Source: Zygnema cylindricum
Lineage: Eukaryota; Streptophyta; Zygnematophyceae; Zygnematales; Zygnemataceae
DNA: 37,321 bases
Direction of reading: 5' to 3'
Assembly (NCBI GenBank): GCA_037447655.1
Contig: JBBHKE010002230.1
Coordinates: 64,001-101,321 of the forward strand
Program-made: the position numbers and the translations under genes
In this document: positions 19,201 to 30,325 of the stretch, in pieces
How positions within the stretch are numbered: position 1 is the first letter of the stretch
Layout of the letters: each line of letters opens with the position of its first letter
Notes under the pieces: model-generated
Seen by the model: the letters and a program-made list of their open reading frames with translations, nothing else
Told to the model about the DNA's origin: nothing
Databases searched by the model: none

Positions 19201-19589
19201 AACTGTACTATAACCACAAAAAATGTAACTGTAACTGTACCGAAGACACTAACTTTACCAAATACTGTAACTGAAACTGTATTAAAAACAATAACCGCAA
19301 CTGTATTCAAAACACAACTGTAACTGTACTTAAAACTTTAACTGCACCTATACTAGAATCACAGACTATAAGTGCACTGAAAACACCAAAACTGTAGCTG
19401 TACCTGCACCGAAGTCCTGTAACTGTAAATGTTCCTAAGACTAAAACTGCAACTTTACCAAGACAATAAGTGTACCAAAGACTATAACTGAAACTGTACT
19501 AAAATCAAAAACTGTAACTGTGTAACTGTACAACAAAACTGTGGCTGTACTAAAACATTAACTGAAACTGTGTGACTAACACTAACTGT
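19201..19589. repeat. Degenerate AACTGT/AACTGTAC hexamer-type repeat
   Basis: Dozens of loosely spaced AACTGTA and ACTGTAC words separated by A-rich links run up to the assembly gap. Similar text occurs at 25370-25420 and, with GTAACG/GTAACA words, at 35655-35960. Confidence 0.85.
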
Positions 19590-19876
19590 NNNNNNNNNNN
19601 NNNNNNNNNNNNNNNNNNNNNNNNNNNNNNNNNNNNNNNNNNNNNNNNNNNNNNNNNNNNNNNNNNNNNNNNNNNNNNNNNNNNNNNNNNNNNNNNNNNN
19701 NNNNNNNNNNNNNNNNNNNNNNNNNNNNNNNNNNNNNNNNNNNNNNNNNNNNNNNNNNNNNNNNNNNNNNNNNNNNNNNNNNNNNNNNNNNNNNNNNNNN
19801 NNNNNNNNNNNNNNNNNNNNNNNNNNNNNNNNNNNNNNNNNNNNNNNNNNNNNNNNNNNNNNNNNNNNNNNNNNNN
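19590..19876. other. Assembly gap (287 N)
   Basis: All bases are N. The left flank is the hexamer repeat, a likely cause of the break. The right flank is unrelated sequence. Confidence 1.
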
Positions 19877-20146
19877 CCTTGAAGAAAGAACTCGTTTAGT
19901 AAGTTACCACTTCGCTATCACGACTTTGATCCCTGTTTAGACGCTATTATTAATCGATTAGGATCCTTCCGAGCTTCTGAACACTCTAGTTGACTCCAAC
20001 CGTCAAACGACTATCGGAGTCAAAAACGAAGTTCACCACACTAAGGGAGTTTCCTTTACTTTACAGGTTCCATTCCGTGTGGGTGCCTGGACTTTCATGT
20101 AAATCGATCTACTGTAAAATTAGACTGGAAAAAGTCAAGTTAAGCC
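19877..20146. other. Orphan sequence joined to truncated Gyp2
   Basis: Balanced composition but no family recognised, and the frames are interrupted. It ends abruptly at about 20146, where similarity to Gyp1 RT begins at ATGGATTTAGTTTTAGGTGG. The junction is an insertion, deletion or assembly join that removed everything upstream in Gyp2, including any methyltransferase. Confidence 0.5.
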
Positions 20147-20588
20147 AATGGATTTAGTTTTAGGTGGTTGCAAGTTTGCACGATGTTATATCGATGATTT
20201 GATTATCGCCTCCTCCACAATCGAAGATCACGGAGCTCATATTGAATGGGTCCGAATTGAACTGAAAAAGGTCAGATTAAAATGTCATCTAGCTAAATGT
20301 ACTTTCAGGTCCGTGGGTGTGCCTTACCTTGGACATTTCATTTCCTTTGAGGGAATCACACCACTTGAAGCAAAAACTGAGGCTATCAGCAAACTGCCAA
20401 CCTCAGTTGATCTCACAAGTCTTCGAGCCTTCCTAGGATTAGCTAATTATTATCGCAGATTTGTCCCTAGTTTCAGCACTATCGCTTCACCATTGAAAGA
20501 TTTGCTCAAGAAAGAAGTTCCTTTCGTTTGGGGACCTGATCAGATTTTGGCTTTTCAGAAGTTGAAAGATGCCCTCTCAGGTGCTTGA
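20147..20588 (+). pseudogene. Gyp2 reverse transcriptase, C-terminal half
   Basis: It starts just before the YIDD box (CYIDDLIIAS) and continues through HLAKCTF, GVPYLGHFISFEGI and LRAFLGLANYYRRF to TGA 20586-20588, where Gyp1 encodes Pro. The fingers and the first catalytic Asp are missing because of the 5' truncation. It reads in frame where Gyp1 has a one-base insertion (near 20386), so it is a useful reference for the parental frame. Confidence 0.93.
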
Positions 20589-21221
20589 ATCCTCCGACCT
20601 CCTAATCACAAATTACCTTTCTGCCTAAAAACAGACTTCGGAAAGCTTGACATTGCGGCCATCTTAACTCAGCGTGAACTAACAGGAGAAGAATACATGG
20701 TCGCTTACGCAAGCAGGAGTAATAATCGTGCGGAGTCAAATTACAGTAGTTATGAAAGACAATGTCTAGCAGCAGTTTGGGGTATTGTACACTTTCGTCA
20801 CTACCTTTACGGAAAATCGTTTAGTCTTCTAACCGACCAACAGCCTTTACATTGGCTGATGACCAACGATAAACTGTCAGGAAAATTAGCGCGATGGGCA
20901 TTAATTTTACAAGAATATGATGTGGAAATAATTCACCGTCCAGGATTACTTAGTTTGAATGCAAACAGCATTTCCCGAAATCCTTTGCCAAGAACCATAG
21001 ACAATGGAGTTCGGCAGGTTTTCGATGACGACTTGGCTACTATGTCAGCCAGATTTTATATCACACATTCTTTAGCCTCGCTGCCCCACTCTCGTTCTAC
21101 TCCGGATCCATGGCGAGACGGAGCACTAATTCTTTTCCTCTCCTCACAAACCTTCCGACCACGCATTACATCCGAGGAGGAGGAACGAGTAAAGAAAGGG
21201 CTAAAAATTATCTTTGGTTAG
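20589..21221 (+). pseudogene. Gyp2 RNase H domain, last Asp lost
   Basis: Same frame as the RT above, after the TGA. It holds TDFGKLDIAAI, VAYASRSNNRAESNYSSY, the Glu in ERQCLAAVWGI, LLTDQQPLHWLM, and HRPGLLSLNANSISR. Gyp1 has NADGISR at that last site, so Gyp2 has changed the final catalytic-type Asp to Asn. The open stretch ends at a frameshift caused by one A fewer than Gyp1 in the run near 21200. Confidence 0.92.
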
Positions 21222-21838
21222 GTGGTTCACTAGTTCGATTGTTAGCGGACAGTAGTCGCAGACACGTGCCTCGCCCGACTGAACGCCTCTCGGTGATTGA
21301 ACAAATTCACTCCGAGCTGGGTCACTATGGGACCAAGCGCACCTTAAGCTTGCTGCATGCACGCTATTGGTGGTCTGGGATGCAATCTGATGTCGCAGCA
21401 GTATTGCACAAGTGTGCAATATGTGATCGTCTACGTACCTCTTTTAGCAACGGGCAGACAACCCTACAACCATTACCCATCAAAAGGTTATTTTACCGCT
21501 GGTCGTGCGATTTGGAAAGCCCTTTTCCGATATCCCGGAGGGGGAAATAATATATAATGATCATGATTGAAAATTTTAGCAAATGGGTTGAACTTGTAGC
21601 GTTACCACACAAAACTGCTAAGCTCACCACCGCTGCTTTTAAAGAACATGTCCTTATGAGATACGGCGCTCCAGCGGAAGTTCTCACAGATCAAGGGACT
21701 GAATTCCGCGGAGAATTCCAAGAAATGCTAGATGACGCTCTCATAGACCATCGTCGAACATACCGCGATCATCCACAAGCAGATGGATTGGCGAAACGTG
21801 CAGTTTAGACCTTCAAGCGGGCATTACGTAAGCATTGC
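21195..21838 (+). pseudogene. Gyp2 integrase zinc finger and core, Glu replaced by Lys
   Basis: Zinc finger HSELGHYGTKRTL ... CAICDRL, core Asp in SCDLESPFP and LTDQGTEFRGEF, and HPQADGLAK where the catalytic Glu is expected, exactly as in Gyp1. Stops at TAA 21548-21550 and TAG 21806-21808 stand where Gyp1 has CAA and CAG. Otherwise one frame. Confidence 0.92.
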
Positions 21839-22579
21839 TTGGAGAAACATATAACAGTGTGGGACGAGTCACTGGGCTATATTGCCATGGGGTATCGAAT
21901 GTCAGTACAGGCGAGTCTTGCTAATTTCAGTCCTTACTATGTCTTATTTGGGCGTCAACCCTTGCTAGGTAGGAATATCCTGAAAGCCGCAAGCTTTCCT
22001 CTTCCCTTACTGTCTGAAGGGGGTTTTCTGGGAGAACTTATTAACAAGGCGTTACTTTTTGCCCGAGAGATGCCCATGGCTTTTGACAACCTGCAGATCG
22101 CCCAGCACAGAGATACTTTGCGCTTTGCCACTACACGCAGCGGCGGCTACCGGCCCCAACAGAAGCTTTACCGAGTGGGAGATTATGTCTACTTATGGCG
22201 CCAATCGTTCGATACCTTGGACATAGATGTTTCACCTCATATTCTCCGAATAATCAAAGTAGACACGAATGGCATGCTCGGACTTCAAGGAGCAAATACG
22301 CGAACCTTGCGGGAGCATTTGAAAAACTATGCTCCATGTTATTTATCGGATCTTTCCCAAGACATGGACCCTATACGTATGCCTATTACTGAGGCTACAG
22401 AATGCACACTTTGCAATCGAGCCGACCGAGAAACATCAATGCTTCTATGCGACCATTGCAACCAAGGATTTCACATGGAGTGTTTGGTTCCTCTGTTAAC
22501 AACAGTTCCGGGCGGTCATTGGTTTTGTCACAGCTGCCGGGAGTTACCACTCGTATTGGTCAGCTCTTCGGCAGGCTAA
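21839..22579 (+). CDS. Gyp2 integrase C-terminal region plus PHD finger, intact 246 codons
   Basis: The longest intact gypsy segment in the window. It continues the integrase frame (GYRMSVQASLANFSPYYVLFG, the usual post-core region), passes a basic, tudor-like C-terminal barrel region (YRVGDYVYLWRQ, ILRIIKVDTNG) and ends in a PHD finger with all eight zinc ligands (CTLC, LLCDHC, HMEC, WFCHSC) before a TAA. The TTG at the left edge is only the first possible start after a stop. Family role: chromatin targeting of integration is the simplest inference. Confidence 0.9.
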   Translation: MEKHITVWDESLGYIAMGYRMSVQASLANFSPYYVLFGRQPLLGRNILKAASFPLPLLSEGGFLGELINKALLFAREMPMAFDNLQIAQHRDTLRFATTRSGGYRPQQKLYRVGDYVYLWRQSFDTLDIDVSPHILRIIKVDTNGMLGLQGANTRTLREHLKNYAPCYLSDLSQDMDPIRMPITEATECTLCNRADRETSMLLCDHCNQGFHMECLVPLLTTVPGGHWFCHSCRELPLVLVSSSAG

Positions 22580-22603
22580 AGAGCTGGGGGGGGGGGAATA
22601 AAC

Positions 22604-22796
22604 TGAGCCTCCTAGCTTCCTCTCTCACTTTACCTTTATTTTTCTTATGATATGTTTATTTGCTGCTTGCTGCTTGTACATAATTATTCTCACTCGTTTT
22701 TTGAGATGTTCATGACTTTCTCGCTTATTTTTTTATTATTTATTTTGCAGTTGATTGTGTTGTATGTTTACCATCCCTTTTGTCTAATGCACGACA
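22604..22796 (+). repeat. 193-bp TG...CA repeat, copy 2
   Basis: Follows the Gyp2 stop and a G11-AATAAAC tract. It begins TGAGCCTCC and ends GCACGACA, homologous to copies 1 and 3. Confidence 0.75.
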
Positions 22797-23714
22797 GCTG
22801 TCATGCCGTATCATGTCGTCGTATTTTAATCGCATTTTAATCGCATATAAACGGCCTGTAAAATTTACGCCACACTAATTTGTATTTTGGTATGTTTCGG
22901 TGGCGACAGGACCGTACAAATTGTCGTTGATGCCGTGAAACCCGCAGACAGTTTTAGTTTCTGTCCGCGAAGTCGTCTGTCCGGGAATTTTGGCGAACCG
23001 ACAGACTTCGTCGGCCGGAATTTTCGCGACCAGTTTGGATCGATGTACGGACGATCGCGAACCGAAACATCAACTCCAAGTGATGTCGACGCCAGCGTGG
23101 ATTCGAACGCGAATCTACAGCCACGAAGGATGCATACAAATGGACGATCCAAATGCGAACTGCATGCAGGACCATTTTAAGTCGTGGACCCTTGGAGGTT
23201 GCACACATTCACATATAGCGTAGGAAGGGTTTTTATCCGTAGGCTGTAGATTTTGTAACGTAAGGCACACGATTCTGGTCGCCTATTGGCCAGAATCCAA
23301 ACTAAACACAGACAACTACATAGAACGCATGTAGTCATAGTAAGCTTGACTCTCAGCTGTAGACTTTGTACTTAGCGAATGTTAGGTGAATTCTGTGCTC
23401 ACAATTTCAAGAGCACAGGAATTCTCATTTTGGAAGATTTGACCTAAACTTTGAGTATTTTCTTGTGAAATTGTCAGGATAGTTTTAGTGACTACTTTTC
23501 TGGTCATTGAGCGTTCTGCTGCTTAGCTCTTACTTTCTTTCTCTGTAAACCAACCCTACAAATTAATCTACGCGGCTCACGCCGAAGCCTAACCAGTTTC
23601 CCTTCACTTCTTCCCGCGTCCTATCAAGTGGATTGCTGCTCGGTCTTCTTTCTCAGGCTGTCGCTGAACCCTGGATTGTGATTCGATAGTTTTGGGTTTG
23701 CTTGTGTGGCTTAT
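22797..23714. other. 918-bp segment between repeat copies 2 and 3, no gene recognised
   Basis: Two overlapping open frames of about 95 codons on opposite strands (22865-23180) have no recognisable domain. A T/C-rich stretch with CTCTGTAAACC follows near 23530-23560. It could be LTR interior, a non-autonomous element bounded by the 193-bp repeats, or ordinary spacer. Confidence 0.4.
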
Positions 23715-23907
23715 TGCGCCTCCTAGCTTCCTCTCTCACCATACCTTTATTTTTCTTATGATATGTTTATTTGCTGCTTGCTGCTTGTACATAATTATTC
23801 TCACTCGTTTTCTGAGATGTTCATGACTTTCTTGCTTATTTGTTTATTATTTATTTTGCAGCTGATTGTGTTGCATGTTTACCATCCCTTTTGTCACATG
23901 CAAGACA
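23715..23907 (+). repeat. 193-bp TG...CA repeat, copy 3 (without adjacent coding region)
   Basis: TGCGCCTCCTAGC ... CACATGCAAGACA, the same length as copy 2 and 1111 bp downstream of it. No PHD coding or G-tract precedes it. Confidence 0.75.
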
Positions 23908-24756
23908 TATGGTTCAAATATGACTATGCAGGTTGCTTGTTTTTGTCGCCACTTTTCTTTTTGGGTGAGGTTTGTTTGTGTTTTTTTTTTTTTTTACGCG
24001 TTCTTTTTTGTTTGGGGGTCTCGATCGGTCATCTTTGAAAAATTACATGTCGTTGTACGGGTGAAAAACGATGGTTTGGTACCGACGGTTTTGAGTCATC
24101 GGCGCCTAATCGTACGGCAACATGAATCACATCGCGACGTTTTTGTTTGACGTGAGATGACGTCAAGGGCGATTCACGTCCAAACAAAAAAAAAAGACAT
24201 TCATTTCCTCATCTCATTTATCATCCATTTCTAGTGTGAATGCAGCAAATGGAACAACGCCCTAAGGGAATATCCTGACATTCTGGAGGCATCTCAAGGA
24301 TTAGGGGAGCGCCGTCGGATCTAAGTCACGTCACGTAGCGTAGACTTGTCGGGTAGAGTGTCAGATGGTGATTGATTGTCACTTTTGGTTCAATCCAATC
24401 TTTTTTCCTCCGTCCAATCAGACTTGATCATACGATTCTGAATTATTTATGGTACACTCACGTGTACCTTGGGTACCATGTGGAAAAGTGAACCACGAAA
24501 AGCGTTCTCATTAAGAAAAAAACGATTATTTTTGGTAACACCATTTTGTGCTCGAAGGGCAGAAAGAACTACGACGGAGTTGGCGATTCAGACGGAAGAA
24601 CAGTGTACGGAAAAACATTGTACGGACAAACACTAATTAGTCAGTAAATTCCCCACTACCTTGTTTTCAAGTCACAATGACATCAACGCACATCTGTTTT
24701 AAAAACCAACTAACCATTATAAAGACACCATTACCAAAGCCACTACAAGAAGGGAA
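23908..24756. other. Spacer with a small hairpin, no gene seen
   Basis: No supported gene. Near 24139-24188, TTTTTGTTTGACGTGA and TCACGTCCAAACAAAAA form an imperfect inverted repeat with a short loop. It may be a small MITE or a hairpin. T-rich runs lie around 23980. Confidence 0.5.
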
Positions 24757-25300
24757 GAAGATTTAGAGTAAGCATAGTTAAAGGACATATATGTTTTTTT
24801 TTTTTGTTCTAATGTGATTGTTTTCGCTTTTTTTATCAATGTGTTACGTCGTGCAATGCTGAGTGATGAAAAATGGAATCTGCATATGGCTTGAACTTTG
24901 TTTTTTTGAAGTTACATGCTCTCGGAGAGGTAGAGAGAGAAGGCCATGGCTGCCTGTCTGTGAAGGACAGACAATTTTATTATAATAAAAATGCATTTCG
25001 CCAATTTTATTATAATAAAATTGCATTTTGCAATATTTGAAATTGCGCCTGTTTACGTCGTGTATTTCACACCGGCAAATTCGTCCTTAACCAGTTGATG
25101 TAGGTGTTCCGATACATCCATGGTGTGTGATAATAATTTAGTTTCACATTGTTTTTCACCGCTCATTTAACGGAATGCGTACAAACTGCGGTACATGTTC
25201 AAATCAAATTTTTAAAAATGTACGGATTTGTACGGACAATTTTCATTAACGTTTTTTACAATTTTTTCAAATCAACCTCTCTAGTTTCTACGTATTGTAC
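24757..25300. repeat. 550-bp direct repeat, copy alpha
   Basis: From GAAGATTTAGAGTA to CTCTAGTTTCTAC, it matches 25820-26422 along its length (shared: GTTCTAATGTGATTG, GGAATCTGCATATGGC, GCATGCTCTCGGAGAGG-like, CCGCTCATTTAACGGAA, GCGGTACATGTTCAA). A 30-bp tandem duplication (24972, 25002) is private to this copy. No coding capacity. Confidence 0.92.
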
Positions 25301-25819
25301 GTGACTTTTAAAAAACACCCAAAAAAACGTCTGCTGTAAACTGAAACTGACATTTTATGGAAACTAATAAACAAAATACTGTAACTGTTAATTCTTTTAC
25401 TGAAACTGTACAGTAGTTTACAAAAAATATTCGATGGACGTATCCGTACTTTCAGTTCAGTACACCGAACTGATTGTACATAGATTGTATAGGGAAATAA
25501 TGTGACGTCTACAAGTATTTCCAAAAAGAGACGTTGCGGCGTCACACTATTTGAGCGCCGTGAGTTCAAATTTTGTACGGGCGTCTTCTTCAATTTTTGA
25601 AAAAAAACCGCCATTATTACCTGAACAGCTGAACGCGAAAAATCACAGAATATGCCATTACCAACGCCAAGGCAGTAGTTAGTAAAATGTCGTTGAAGTG
25701 GATTGTGAAAAAGTCCTTGGAGCTTTAAAAGCGACTATGAAGAATCGATAGAATGGGAAGAAGAGGAAGGGAGGTTAGGGAAGGCGATTGGATGAACATG
25801 ATGGAATTGATATAGGGGA

Positions 25820-26422
<603 letters not shown>

Positions 26423-26648
26423 GCGAGTTCGAAACGTGCGTAAAATACGTTCTGAACAACTATGAAAAATACAGTTATCAAAAGTACAGTCGTCAAAAAG
26501 TACAGTTGTCCAAAAGTACAGTACGGTACTGTAATGTCATTCTGTCTTTGGTCTCTTGACCTATCAGTATATAAATAAGGGAACATTCTTCGCCCCTCGG
26601 CGAACCTTATATAGGCGGTAGGCGGTGTGTCTGTCTTCGATTTTTTTC

Positions 26649-27015
26649 GTCCGTCCGCAGTACGGACCGCCGTACCGCTGGCACAATGTAACGGTACCGC
26701 CCCTACCGCCGTACGGATGGCATAATCTTACATTGCCAGTTGTCGGTGTGCAGACCACCGTACGGTTGGCATACTCTAACATTGCCAACCGTCGGTGTGC
26801 AGAGCGCCGTACGGTTGGTGAAACCTAACATTGCCACCTATCGGAGTGCAGACCGCCGTACGGATGGCGTAATTTAACGCTGCCGTTCGTCGCTGTGCAG
26901 AACGCCGTACGGATGGCGTAATGTATTATTGCCAACCGTCGCTGTGTAGACTGCGTACGGTTGGCACAATGTAACGTTGCCAACCGTCGAAGGCCGCCGT
27001 GCCGCTGGCAGAATG
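26649..27015. repeat. 49-bp minisatellite, left array
   Basis: About seven degenerate units built on GACCGCCGTACGG-TTGGCATAATGTAACATTGCC-AACCGTCGGTGTGCA. The last unit is cut at AATG|TA by MITE A and continues after it at 27558. Confidence 0.88.
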
Positions 27016-27557
27016 TACACCGCGAATCGTTATTAGAGTATATAAATCTAATTTGGGTTCCTGAAATTTTGAGTTTTTTTTCCTAAATAGGATATATGAT
27101 TTTATTTTTTCCTTCACGTTAATTAAGGTACCGTATTGAATAGCGTAAAAAATAAAAGTACAATAAGATCTAAATAGTGTGGTGTACGGTCGATGTCAGA
27201 CCATACATAAATTTTCCTTTTAAAGTGAAAATTTTACAAAAAATGAATCAAATCAGATGCGCAAGCAAAGGAACGTGCACTCAAAAAACGGAATTAGTCT
27301 GACAAGTAAATTAGTCTGACATGTACGGAAAATTAAATTTCACGACGGCGTACGATTTCTAATATTTTGTACGAATACATATGTTAATGTATACAATCGT
27401 ACGGAGAATATTTAATTTTTGTTGTTCCCAAATTAACATTAAGCCGAAATTACAATACACCTTTTTAAAAAAAAATCAAATTCTTAATTAGCATCAATTA
27501 CAGTAAATTACCTTCAACACTATTTAAACTTTGACACTAATAACGATTCGCAGTGTA
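27016..27557. mobile_element. MITE A (542 bp, TA target, TIR CACCGCGAATCGTTATTAG)
   Basis: The left end is TACACCGCGAATCGTTATTAG. The right end, reverse-complemented, is TACACTGCGAATCGTTATTAG. It is flanked by TA and inserted inside a minisatellite unit. It is the same length and sequence family as 30326-30867. No transposase frame. TA duplication and size suggest a Stowaway-like (Tc1/mariner) MITE, but the TIR is not a classic Stowaway one. Confidence 0.85.
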
Positions 27558-27765
27558 AAGTTGTCGTGCGATCGTCCGCAGTACGGACCGCCTTACCGTT
27601 GGCACAACGTGACGCTGTCGTGCGTCAGCGGTACAGACCGCCGAACCGCTAGCACAATTGACGGTGTCGTGCGTCACGTGACGTTTCCATGCGTCAGTGG
27701 TACAGACCGCCGTACTGTTGGCAGAACGTGACGTTGCCGTACGTCCGGGGTACGGGCATGATAAA
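27558..27765. repeat. 49-bp minisatellite, right array
   Basis: Three to four degenerate units (CAGTACGGACCGCC-TTACCGTTGGCACAACGTGACG...) continuing the array interrupted by MITE A. Confidence 0.82.
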
Positions 27766-27773
27766 CTTTACAG

Positions 27774-28117
27774 TAGTGTTGGGTATCGGGTAAATTCATA
27801 TCGCGATAATCGATCGAGGAGAATCCTCAATATATCGTACCGGGACCAACATAAATTATCGCGGTATACATCGCGAAAAATGGGTGTTTGTACAGCTGAA
27901 GAACAAAAATCGTACGGACCCCCCCCGCCCCCCCACTGAGCGAGCGCCACAGTGGGGGGGAGGGGAGGGGTTGAGAAAAAATCGGGAAGAAAAAAAAAAT
28001 CACGTGAATATCCGGATATTTAGCTTCTAGGTACATGGATTCGATATATCGATTATCGGATCCCTAAAAGGCGATATATATCGAATATGGACAATAGGTC
28101 CTCGATACCCAACACTA
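27774..28117. mobile_element. TIR element of 344 bp, hAT-like ends
   Basis: TAGTGTTGGGTATCG at 27774 is mirrored by CGATACCCAACACTA ending at 28117, a 15-bp perfect TIR, with further ATCG/ATATCG-rich subterminal inverted text. The interior has a C-run/G-run hairpin (CCCCCCCACTG ... CAGTGGGGGGG, 27921-27959). TIR style suggests a hAT MITE. I cannot identify an 8-bp target duplication. Confidence 0.65.
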
Positions 28118-28673
28118 CACCGCCAATCGCTATTAGCGTAGTGTACGCTAATTCCACCCCGTTTTTTTTTTTCTCCATTAGCGTAGTTCATTCTATTTTT
28201 TTCTTTACTCTATTTAGGGTTAATTTGTTAGTACCGTACAAAACGGAAGTAGTTCATCATTTAATTAGTGTGGTGTACGGACAGTGTCAGACCGTACAAA
28301 ATTGTATTTTTTTTTGTGAAAAAGTATAATTAATGAGTTTTAGTAACCGCGGACGCATGAGAATGTGCGCTCTAAAAAGGGGATATAATCGGGTTGTCAA
28401 ATATCATGCTCGCACATATTCGTCCAGCAACCACGTTTCGATTGTTTGAACATACGATTTGTGTACGATTTGTCAGATTTTGTACAAATACCTATATTAG
28501 TGTAAGCATGTTTGCGACCGATATTTTTTTTTTCACAGACCCAAATTATAATTATTATACAATTAGAATGTATGTTTTTTATTCAAGATTTTCAAATTCT
28601 TAATTAGCATAAGCAGCGGTAAATATTCATAAATGCTAAATAAACTTTTACGCTAATAGCGATTGGCGATGTA
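28116..28673. mobile_element. MITE E (558 bp, same TIR family)
   Basis: TACACCGCCAATCGCTATTAGCG at the left, matched by CGCTAATAGCGATTGGCGATGTA at the right. Its left TA overlaps the terminal TA of the hAT-like element, so the two abut exactly. The interior shares GTGTGGTGTACGG and CAGACCGTACA words with MITEs A and B. Confidence 0.85.
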
Positions 28674-29195
28674 GTTGACACAATACATGCCCGTGTAACG
28701 GGCGTTGATTTACTAGTTACGAAAATTTTGATTGCGCTCTCGCGTCTTTTTGAGAGGAGAGGAGAGGAAGGAGGAAGTGTTTTTGTCTTATTATGTAATT
28801 CATATATAATAACTGATGTGAAAGGAGGACTACCATGGGAGGTAGGAAATTTCAAAGTTCAAACCCTAATTTCCTCACTAACCTTTGTTCGCTGACAATT
28901 TACGAAAAACGTTAAAGTTTCGTAATTTTGAAATTCGTACATAATCGTACGGCGAAACCCTAAAATTCCAAACCGCGAGCTCGATCCTTTTAAAGACCGT
29001 ACGATGTCTCCCTTCCGAACTGATCTCGACCATTGTGTGAGAAAAATCATTTTGAAAACTTCACAATCCCCAGGAAATCGTACAAAAGCCTACAGAACTC
29101 GTAATTTTGTAATATTTACGTATTTTTTTCCACAGCCCGATGTACACGTGTCAAACGTAAAGTGTAACAATAGCATTAGACTATCGCGACATCAC
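28674..29195. other. Spacer between MITEs, no gene seen
   Basis: Mixed sequence; frames of up to 83 codons on the minus strand (28604-28855) look incidental. No RNA gene recognised. Confidence 0.5.
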
Positions 29196-29699
29196 TACAC
29201 CGCGAATTATAATTAGAGTAAATTACTCTAATTCGGTCGCTCGAAATTTTGACTCTATCACATCAAATAGAGTAATCGATTCTAATTTTTTCATTTTCTA
29301 ATTTAGGTAAGGTTTAATTAGCGTTTTTAATTATAATATATGTTCATTATAAATAGTGTGATGTACAGACGACGTCCGACCGTGCAAAATTGTACTTTTA
29401 TAAGTAAAAAAGTACAAATAATGATTTAATACAGGCCATTATCATGTATTTGCGTTTTAACAAAACGCGTAGTGCGAACGTCATAGTGACGATAAACTGT
29501 ACGTTTTGTCAGATTCTGTACAAATACCTTATTTACAGTAGAGGATATTAACTTGCCAAATTAGAGTACACCGCATAAATTAGAGTAAATTCCTTTTTGA
29601 AACAGCTCCATTACATAAATTAGAGTAAATTACTCTAATTATTTTTTTCTCTTTTTTTACTCTAATTTTTTCATTACTCTAATTACGATGCGCGGTGTA
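29196..29699. mobile_element. MITE C (504 bp)
   Basis: Left TACACCGCGAATTATAATTAG, right CTAATTACGATGCGCGGTGTA, flanked by TA. The left subterminal region has ATTAGAGTAAATTACTCTAATT-type palindromes. Closely related to D. Confidence 0.82.
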
Positions 29700-29702
29700 C
29701 AG

Positions 29703-30322
29703 TACACCGCGAATCGTAATTAGAGTAAATTACTCTAATTCGGTCGCTCGAAATTTCGACTCTATTACATCAAATAGAGTAAATGATTATAATTTTTTCA
29801 TTATTCTAATTTAGGTAAGTTTAATTAGCGTAACAAAATTGTAATATAGGTTCATTTTAAATAGTGTGGAGTACGGACGACGTTCGACCGTGCAAAATTG
29901 TACCTTTTTAAGTAAAAAGGTACAAATAATGATTTAATACAATCGCGCTCGCACGTGAAATCGCACTAAACGAAAAATTAATCACATCGAAAAAAAGCCG
30001 TTCGCATAACTCTCGTCCGTCGACAGCATCGTCGTCACTGTGAACATCAGCTGACATTCAGCGCGACAAATAATACTAATGTCATAATGACGTCAAAACT
30101 ATACGGACTGACAGATTCTGTACATCTACGTAATTTAGTGTTCATAATTTCAGCGCGGAAATTGATTGCCGACATAACCCAATATAGAGTACTTCAATGA
30201 ATTAGAGTAAACTTCCTCTGTGAAAAAGTTATATCACATAAATTAGAGTTCATTACTCTAATTGTTTTTTTTTGTTTTTTTACTCTAATTTTTTCATCAC
30301 TCTAATTACGATTCGCGGTGAA
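29703..30322. mobile_element. MITE D (620 bp), directly after MITE C
   Basis: Left TACACCGCGAATCGTAATTAG, right TCTAATTACGATTCGCGGTG followed by AA instead of TA. Only CAG separates it from MITE C, and CTG from MITE B. The left 250 bp are very similar to C. Confidence 0.82.
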
Positions 30323-30325
30323 CTG

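Larger units (their letters stand above)
20147..22796 (+). mobile_element. Gyp2: 5'-truncated second copy of the gypsy family
   Basis: Closely similar at nucleotide level to Gyp1 from RT through the PHD finger, polypurine tract and 193-bp tail, in the same orientation about 8.5 kb away. It lacks the two tandem duplications of Gyp1. Breaks of its own are a TGA (20586-20588), one A lost in an A-run near 21200, TAA 21548-21550 and TAG 21806-21808. Different lesions on a shared backbone show that the copies decayed separately. Confidence 0.93.

Noticed and set aside
6015-22579. Alternative genetic code with TAA/TAG read as glutamine
   Set aside because: Several in-frame TAA/TAG codons stand at Gln-compatible sites (as in some ulvophyte algae). 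However, others replace Trp, Tyr or Gly in copy comparison, TGA stops are just as common, and TAA/TAG act as the natural stop before the polypurine tract in both element families.
22865-23208. Overlapping 95-codon frames on both strands
   Set aside because: Mirror-image open frames without domains; more likely chance in CG-rich text between the 193-bp repeats.
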